Positions 57,740-64,000 of a stretch of 64,000 bases of DNA are shown here, one piece after another. The translations under genes and the position numbers were made by a program. The DNA is from Fasciola hepatica. Its lineage: Eukaryota; Platyhelminthes; Trematoda; Plagiorchiida; Fasciolidae. A model generated the notes under the pieces. The model was not told the origin of the DNA. It saw nothing but the letters and a program-made list of their open reading frames with translations, and searched no databases. The stretch is from assembly GCA_948099385.1 (NCBI GenBank), contig CANUEZ040000129.1:1488001-1552000 (forward strand), in the 5' to 3' direction. Every line of letters begins with the position of its first letter. Within the stretch, counting starts at the first letter, position 1.

Positions 57740-60000
57740 CTAAAGTCCAACCGATGGAACGTTACAGCCAAGCGCAGCAACCGATTTTGTCGGTCTACCA
57801 CCCGCCCCCATCAATCCATCGATGAGTTCCGGATTCAGGCCTTCGGAACTGCCCTTTTGGAGTGATTGCCCGTAAAATCCAGTCAATGGAAGGTTCGGGC
57901 TGGGCGTTGAAACCATTTCCGACACAATTCAAAACAAAGTCGATTCCAAATGGCTACGGTACTATATACCACAAATTAAGCAATCGTACAATAAGCAAAC
58001 AGCAATAGTGTTCCTTCTGGGCTCCTACATTCCAGAGTGAACAACAAATCAACAATTGCAGTTGAAAACGGCAAGAGGTTAGAAACAGAAGATGAGACCA
58101 CTGAATAAAGTCGCATCAAAATTCACGCTGGGAGACTCGGACTCGAGGCAAAGGTAAGGGTCCGGTTTATGACAAAGATTTAGATGGATGAAACAGGTAA
58201 TCGGAATTCCGGCGAAGATAGTTCACGCAAGTGGGATACGGTTGCTTGTAATGCGGATGTTGATGAGTGGAACGGGGTTTCTCGAACTCCTCTATATTGC
58301 CTTCCATTGCCCTTTCCCAGATCACCAGGTCTCTGGATCTCGTGAGTCAACATCTCGGAGTGCCATCCTGAAGAGAAGGTGCCCTGCAGAGAGCTACTAG
58401 TAAACAGTCACCGGACCCTTGCATACATATCTGATGGGATGGAGACCGTTTATCACCAGCGTATTCCTCTTGAACCTGGCCAAGCACACCACCTAGTGAA
58501 GGGACCTTACTCAAGAGGAAGTTCCAGTCACCCGTGTCCGAAGACATGCTTGTTCAGCAGCGATAGTCGTCATCACAGTGCCCCTGACTTCCATCCCCAA
58601 TGCAGAGGAGGTTCCCAGTTCGTGGATAATTCGGTTCTTTTCGGGGATGTATGGGAAATTAATTCCGTCCGTCCACTTTTCTAGCCTCCGAAAATTCGCC
58701 ACATTTGTGGAACAAGTTTGCTGGGTTTTCGGCAGACTCAGAAAGCGGCAACCTGCTTACAGTCGTTTCATCATATATGACCGTGAGCCAGTTGGCTATG
58801 AACTTGCGGAAGTGACTTTTGACGGTATTGAGATAGCATTTTACGATCTCCGGGTCTGTCCAAAATCCTGCCAAAAGGCTACTGGTACCGAAACTTCCCC
58901 TTACTGCTTTTACCACCTCAACATCCAACACCGCTGAGCCATGTTCAAAACACGGGGTGGAGACAGACTTTTGGGTTGTAACGCGGGCCTTGCCGAGCAG
59001 GATCTTTCGGGTGTGGAGCCCCTGTAAACAACACCGTCTGTATACTACAATCCCGTGGCCGAATTCCAGGGCTTCGGAAAAGAGCTTGCAGCTCTACTGT
59101 TCGGTTCGTACTTGAAGGCATTGATATCGCCCCGAATGCATGAGCAGCCATCTTGCATTTGATCACGGGCTGGCTCAATTCTTCCCCGTCCCATCGCAAG
59201 AGCCGTACTTCATTTATGTGTTCTGCTGGTACATGCGTTTCCAAAAGCATTTCCCTCCCAAAGTTGTTCCTCAAGACCAAGACCTCTCCTTCAATAGTCG
59301 ATATCGGCGAAGAGCCTAGTTCCTGTTAACCACGAAGCCGTCGGTCCGTGCAGGCCACGAGAGGGGCACTTCAAAGTGATTCAATAGGCCCTGTTCCCCC
59401 TCAGTATTATCTCGAACTCAAGTTGATCCTCTGGAGATAGCGGAAGACGGATATTCCCGAGGCAGTGGAACTCATGGTGGTAGAGACGATGCAACTGTTG
59501 TTTTATAACTTCTGTAGCCGGAAGCACAACTTACGGAGCCGAGCTGCCCCGTAGGCCCGCATAGTGACCTCGAGGTTCTTTCAAGTTGAAGTTTCCTCGC
59601 AAAAAGTCTCTCCAGCATTGTCCTACAGGACCCGACGCCTACTAAATCTAAGGCTTTATTCACCCCGCTACAGGTTATCACTTCAACGGCGGCAACGCCC
59701 AAACGAGCCGGTTTGCAAGGGGCTGTGATGCTGGGCAGACCAGGCTGGGCTTCAAATTTCTCCCTCTTGAGGCTGCATTCACCTGACGTAACAATCGATC
59801 AAGTTTGCCCGGACAACCTTCTTTGTCTCATTTTGCTTTTATTCGGCAAGCTGTTGTTCAGCGTGGGTGATTCAGGCATATGAAGCGAGCTCCTGTCGCC
59901 CCAGTCATTCCGCAGAGTTCATTTGTTGTGACCTTGAGCAAACATTGACAATCTGTTATACCGTGTTTTCGTCGCAAGCCCTGTAGTCCAGCGGGGTGTA
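57740..60000 (-). pseudogene. BEL/Pao pol, family A copy 3, heavily decayed
   Basis: Minus-strand relative of A1. Near 59.98-59.80 kb there is a damaged zinc knuckle (FICLN followed by a stop, TACRIKAK, EGCPG). Protease: GVAAVEVITCSGVNKALDLVG near 59700; the catalytic DSG reads GVGSC. RT: EVRLLRWDGEELSQPVIKCKMAAHAFGAISMP near 59220-59120. RNase H: FWTDPEIVKCYLN near 58860 and ESAENPANL near 58740. Connector: NFRRLEKWTDGINF near 58695. Last recognisable piece: NPELIDGLMGAGGRPT near 57825, matching NPKLIDGLLRVDGRLT of A1. It ends where BEL-C gag begins, so BEL-C may have inserted into or recombined with it. Confidence 0.75.
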
Positions 60001-61784
60001 ATCCTCGCACGATATAGCAAGCGTGCTCACCCAGAGCAGATGTCTACGATGCTCCCTCGCGGCAATTTTGCTTCGCTGCTGCATGAACTAGCCAGTACAT
60101 TTTTGTCAGGCGCTAATCGATCAAATCCTCTGTAGGCCTCTCTAGTCTGCCCTTCTAAGCATTGGCCAGTTCCTAAAATCCGAAGCGGCTCCTGGGAAAA
60201 TGAGAGTACGGACAACCTAAGGGGCATTTTCAAGCGATATGCAGCCAATTAACACGAATCTCAAAGCCCGAGTATGATTGATTCGTAGTTTCTACTATAC
60301 TGGACTGCGGTTGAGCGACTCCACAAACACATACAAATGTCAAATAATGGATCACAAAGACCAAAACGAAATCCGGGGCAACGGCGTAATAGAGAGCAAG
60401 AGAGTCCAACCGGTCCTGAGGGTTACGATGGAAGCGAGCTTTGGATACGAACAGGCAAAGATTTGTGCACAAAGATACCAGTGGTACAAAACACTCCGGT
60501 AATGCACAGGATCGGGTGTTCTCATGAAGCCGGGGTGTTAGGATGTTCTTGGAGTATTTTCCACAACTAAATGTTGCAAATGCCTCCCCGGAGCCGCGCA
60601 AGGCGCCAAAAAGTAGGGCCCACAAACACCCAGCCCGTAGTTGGTTCCAAACCCAGCTTGGAATTAAAATGGCCATGTAGCTGAGGCAGGCTCATGTGTC
60701 GCGTTGCCGGTGGAGTTAGGGTGCCCTAAATTGTCCTATATTCGACGTCCTTAGCAAGTCCAGTTTCGCCGCTAGCCAATTTTGAAATCGCGGGGCTTCT
60801 TGGCCTCTTCACTCTCTCGCTTTGTTTATTCGCTTCTCAAGTTCTCTATCACATTCTCCATTCATGCACTTAAAAGCAGCGGAAAGACAGGAATTCCCAG
60901 CGGTCTGATGAAGGAACCCGAGAACGAAATCGCCGAGGTCCCACCTTAGACCCAGGCTGCTTGTTGCGCTGCCGTGTTTCTTCAGTTGGTGGGGCCTGAG
61001 GCCAGTTTTGCTACTTCCAGGGGTCCGTAGCGGAAACAAAGTTCGTTTATTTGTTGAACATCTCATTTTTTATCCAAACAGTTGCTGCCAGGCACGGTGG
61101 TCATTTAATTGTGCTTATGTGCGCTGTCCCAAAACAAGCTGTTTGCACAATACCAACTATAATGCTCTCCTTCTTATGGGCTGCGGGAAACACCGCCCTC
61201 GTGACCTTGGAGGCGTGGTGTGGGGCACAGCAGTGATGGACATGTGGCCAAAGCCTTGCAAGAAAGGCTAGAGGAAGCGGCCACACGCCTCTGTCCTTTC
61301 GAGGAAGCTGGAATGGATGGTCAGGAAAGTTGAAACACACTGCAAAGCCGTCGCCACGTGAACGAGCCCCTTTTAATTTTCCCGTAGCTGCATAAAAAGT
61401 CCCACTCCCTCAGCTTCTAAGGTCGCGTTCGTCGAGGAAGTCAGCGAGACAAGACCGTGGAGTGCCAATGGCGTGTTTTCTTACAGGGCCTTAATAGAGA
61501 CCTCATGCTGGCTTGCTCCGGGGGAGTGTGCCGAAGTAGCGCTACCGGTTGCCGCGTGCTCGAAACGTACAGTCAAACAAGTGCTAGATGGGGAGCGGTT
61601 GGTCGATCACTATGGAAGTACTTGAGGTTCTCTGGAGCCACGTATACGAGAAACCGGAAATGGCTTTGGCTTCAGTCTCAATATCCCGTGATGTGGTCTG
61701 ATCTGACTTCAGCCAAAATGAGTTGAACTGAACCACGAAATGAACGCAGTCGCGTTGTTTGTTTAAACGGGTTCCGTCTTTCCC
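60001..61784. other. No gene recognised
   Basis: Open stretches such as 60676-60230 minus (148 codons) and 61457-61726 plus (89 codons) show no domain I can name. The region directly 5' of the zinc-finger frame could contain its promoter or upstream exons; I see no clear TATA box or splice-supported exon. Confidence 0.35.
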
Positions 61785-62347
61785 GTGGTGATGAGCTTCG
61801 AGTCCCGCTTTCTAGAGGTGTTTTGTGGCCGCGACTTCACCTCTTATGAAGAATTCGACGAAGTTCTGAAAACGTTTATGAAAGAGAACTTTTGCAATTT
61901 TGTTCTCCGTACTTGCGTTAAAGATGAGAATTCTGTCCTTCGTTATAGCAAAATGCATTATCTCTGTAGCCGACGTAAACCGCGTCCGACGAGTAGTAAA
62001 GGGGTGAGGCTCGTAAAGTACGTACTTTTATCTCCATCCTGACTCAAATAAGAACAAAATCCACAGGATGTCCCGCGAGGTTTACTGTTAACGCCCAGGG
62101 GCCCTGTTTGAGGGTCACTTCATTCTTTGCTCAACATAACCATCCATTGAACGAACAATCATACAAGTCGCATCCGCTAAATAAAAGGTTGACACCTGAA
62201 GAAGCATCGGAAGCCAGGCACATTCTTCAGTTTTGCCCTGATGTCCATATGGTGAAAGAATTCGTCGAGGCACGTTTTGGAAAACATTTGAGCACAAACG
62301 ACGTCTACAATATCACTCGAAAGAGGCGATATAACCGAAGTTCCTGA
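61785..62347 (+). CDS. FAR1/ZSWIM-type zinc-finger protein, two exons
   Basis: Candidate gene or MULE-like transposase N-terminus. Exon 1, 61785-62017, begins MVMSFESRFLEVFCGRDFTSYEEF and continues to LCSRRKPRPTSSKGVRLVK. A GTACGT...AAATAAG segment at 62018-62052 would be a 35-bp intron; removing it restores the frame (phase 2 to 1) into exon 2, 62053-62347. Exon 2 contains TKSTGCPARFTVNAQGPCLR and AQHNHPLNEQ, then an acidic helical-looking tail TPEEASEARHILQFCPD and a TGA stop. The spaced C, C and HNH residues fit the FAR1/WRKY-GCM-like DNA-binding fold found in ZSWIM proteins and Mutator transposases. Predicted length is 175 residues, so no DDE transposase or SWIM domain is included. It may continue in further exons, or be a broken transposon. 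The reading without splicing stops at 62042. Confidence 0.6.
62018..62052 (+). other. Putative 35-bp intron
   Basis: GTACGT donor and AAATAAG acceptor. It contains in-frame stops (TGA at 62040-62042, TAA at 62049-62051), and its removal joins two parts of one zinc-finger domain. Very short introns are known in flatworm genes. Confidence 0.55.
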
Positions 62348-62836
62348 AGTATTTTCCACAAAGTAAGCAACCCGATTCCCATTTTAGATTGCAAGATTGT
62401 AGAGTTAACACATGAATACATTTATTCCAGGGCGGATGCTGGCAACACGAGAGTTCCTGAAGAGAGGTGTACATCAAATCCCATATTCAGACTCGCTGTG
62501 ATCCCGTCTATTTTCCATGTCTTTATCAAAAGCTTTGAGAATCCATCTAGAGTTTAGTTGCGTTCCGCCCATGGTTGCCCTGCAGTTGGTTGTATCGCAT
62601 TGCTATTTGTATAATAAATATTTCTTTGAGTATGTCGCTCGGCCTTTGCCCAATTAGCACACCCGTTCTTATCCCAGCCGAGCGCGGACCAAGGAAAAGA
62701 GGACGACTTAAGATTTCGCGTATACACCTATTCCTATTCCTATTCATATTCTCACTCTTAAATAATTTGTCCTGAAGCACTACCCCTTGTAGCAAAATCG
62801 CTCCGAAAACAATCAGTTTTCGATCGGTTTTTACTG
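62348..62836. other. No gene recognised
   Basis: Downstream of the zinc-finger frame. A GTAAGC donor-like site near 62361 could start another intron if the gene continues, but no further exon is identifiable. Confidence 0.35.
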
Positions 62837-63594
62837 TTACGCCGATCGGTTTTCGGTCGGTTTATTAAGTAGCCATTTTACACAGATAAACATTAAATTC
62901 ATCCGAAGGAATTTGACGACCGAGGTAATGTGCAGTGCTTGGTTGGCGTTTCACTTGAATGTATTGGTTCATTTTAACGAAATGTCCTTAAAACCCCGGT
63001 ATGGATCGCTCCATTTTATTCACTCGAAAAGTGGGGAATAAAGACGATTATTCGAAAAACCATAAATTAGGAGATAGAAAAGAGCATCGTGATACGCAAT
63101 TTGGGTTAGTGAATTAAATCAACGAAGCGTATCGCGTACTTAAAACGACTGACACAAACCGCTCGGGAACCGTCCAGAAAATCGGTCGCAAACCACTCGA
63201 AAACCAATTGGCGCAATAGTAAAAACCGATCCAAAACCGGCCGAAAATCGATCGGTTTCGGAACGGCTTTCGATCGGTTTTTTGCGAGTCGTTTGAAATA
63301 CGTGATATGCTTCGTTAATTTCTTTCAATAACGCAAACTATGTATCGTGGTGCTCATTTCTATCTCCTGATTTATGATTCCCCAATTAATTGTCTTTATT
63401 TTATCTATGTCGAGTGCATAAATAGAGCAACTTATACCGAGGTTTTGAGGACGTTTCGATGAAATAAAGCAATACATTGAAATAAAGCGCAAACCAAGCA
63501 GTACACATTACTTCGGTCATCAATTTCCTTCGTGTAAATTCAATGTTGATCCGTGTAAAATGGCTACTGGATAAACCGACTAACAACCGATGTT
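62837..63594. mobile_element. Fold-back (long terminal inverted repeat) element
   Basis: About 760 bp folding into two diverged arms, roughly 62837-63165 and 63275-63594. Paired landmarks: CGGTTTATTAAGTAGCCATT with the reverse complement of AATGGCTACTGGATAAACCG; AGGAGATAGAAAAGAGCA with TGCTCATTTCTATCTCCT; GGTAATGTGCAGTGCTTGG with CCAAGCAGTACACATTACTT. I estimate 75-80% identity between arms. The loop and the left end are packed with the motif CGATCGGTTT and its reverse. It has no coding capacity. It looks like a non-autonomous fold-back DNA transposon or MITE; target duplication not identified. Confidence 0.75.
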
Positions 63595-63650
63595 ACGAAC
63601 GGGCTGGGTGCTACATAAGAACGGTTTGCTAACATCCCAGTTAGCACAGA

Positions 63651-63870
63651 TGTGCGCATTTTAGTCCCAAAATAGTCCCGCGAGGGACTGTTTTTTAGCT
63701 ATTAGTTTGAGAAGAGTTTTTTCATACCATTAGATTTGGACAGGTCTAAAACATGGAAAAATAATTTTACTTTATTGGAAAACACTATGGTTTCCCAGCC
63801 CGGTCAGCACAAAGAGGGAGCATTTAGTCCCAAAAAGTCCCTCAAGGGACTGTTTTAGAACTATTTTTAT
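63651..63870. repeat. Duplicated short hairpin unit
   Basis: Two direct copies of a roughly 55-bp block, at about 63651-63705 and 63811-63866. Each has GCATTTTAGTCCCAAAA (or near) followed by a perfect 6-bp stem: AGTCCC-GCGA-GGGACT at 63674-63689 and AGTCCC-TCAA-GGGACT at 63836-63851, then TGTTTTxxAxCTATT. Stems are identical while loops differ. Confidence 0.7.
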
Positions 63871-64000
63871 AATTTGGTATAAGTTGGAGAACTTCGCCCG
63901 TTGCTTCAAGTGCGGTTCATGATATAAAAGTACACCTTGACTTCTTTGTAAAATGCTACGTTTTATAGAGATGATGAGCACCAGAGAGTACTCGGGTCTT

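Noticed and set aside
60230..60676. 148-codon minus-strand frame with hydrophobic segments, as a membrane protein
   Set aside because: No start context, no domain, and no splice-supported continuation; hydrophobic runs of this length occur by chance.
63140..63328. 62-codon frame with repeated DRFS/FRVVC-like residues
   Set aside because: It merely translates the repeated CGATCGGTTT motif in the fold-back element.
62837..63594. CGATCGGTTT repeats as a CRISPR-like array
   Set aside because: Spacing is irregular, orientation alternates, and the context is eukaryotic; the pattern is explained by the fold-back structure.

Overview
The window looks like a stretch of transposon-rich nuclear DNA from an animal, most likely a parasitic flatworm (tapeworm or fluke). 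There are no operons, no long host exons, and no rRNA, tRNA or CRISPR that I can see. Almost every recognisable coding signal is a retrotransposon. The flatworm guess rests on the mix of lineages (BEL/Pao, a Ty3/gypsy element with a tRNA-Trp-like primer site as known for the CsRn1 clade, CR1/Jockey-like and RTE-like LINEs) and on one apparent 35-bp intron. This is inference; the species cannot be named from the sequence.

Layout. 0.1-2.8 kb: decayed BEL/Pao pol (family B), minus strand. 3.5-10.2 kb: a complete BEL/Pao element (A1), minus strand, with two LTRs and a 5-bp target-site duplication; its single 1731-codon gag-pol frame carries five in-frame stops and no frameshift. 11.1-11.5 kb: another BEL RNase H remnant. 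15.5-20.0 kb: a broken CR1-like LINE with ORF1 and ORF2, minus strand. 21.4-22.4 kb: a BEL-B fragment followed by a gypsy LTR-end/primer-site/gag-start unit. 25.4-26.9 kb: a second LINE reverse transcriptase, minus strand.

26.9-45.4 kb is dominated by a very large inverted repeat: arms 26929-33584 and 38781-45436, 6656 bp each, collinear with no net length difference and almost identical. The arms carry gypsy and two LINE remnants. The 5.2-kb spacer holds an RTE-like LINE. A gypsy integrase fragment extends outwards from the right arm.

46.7-51.7 kb: a second, 3'-truncated family A BEL element (A2), minus strand. 51.4-53.8 kb: a second near-perfect inverted repeat (831-bp arms, 723-bp spacer) starting inside the A2 LTR and ending inside a BEL integrase. 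53.8-60.0 kb: BEL-C split into opposite orientations (integrase on plus, gag-PR-RT-RH on minus), then a third family A copy (A3). 61.8-62.3 kb: the only candidate non-retroelement gene, a two-exon FAR1/ZSWIM-type zinc-finger reading frame. 62.8-63.6 kb: a diverged fold-back element. 63.65-63.87 kb: a pair of duplicated short hairpins.

I see no cooperating gene system. The most unusual content is structural: two near-identical palindromes built from old transposon debris, each ending inside a retroelement. They are either young inverted duplications or assembly errors.
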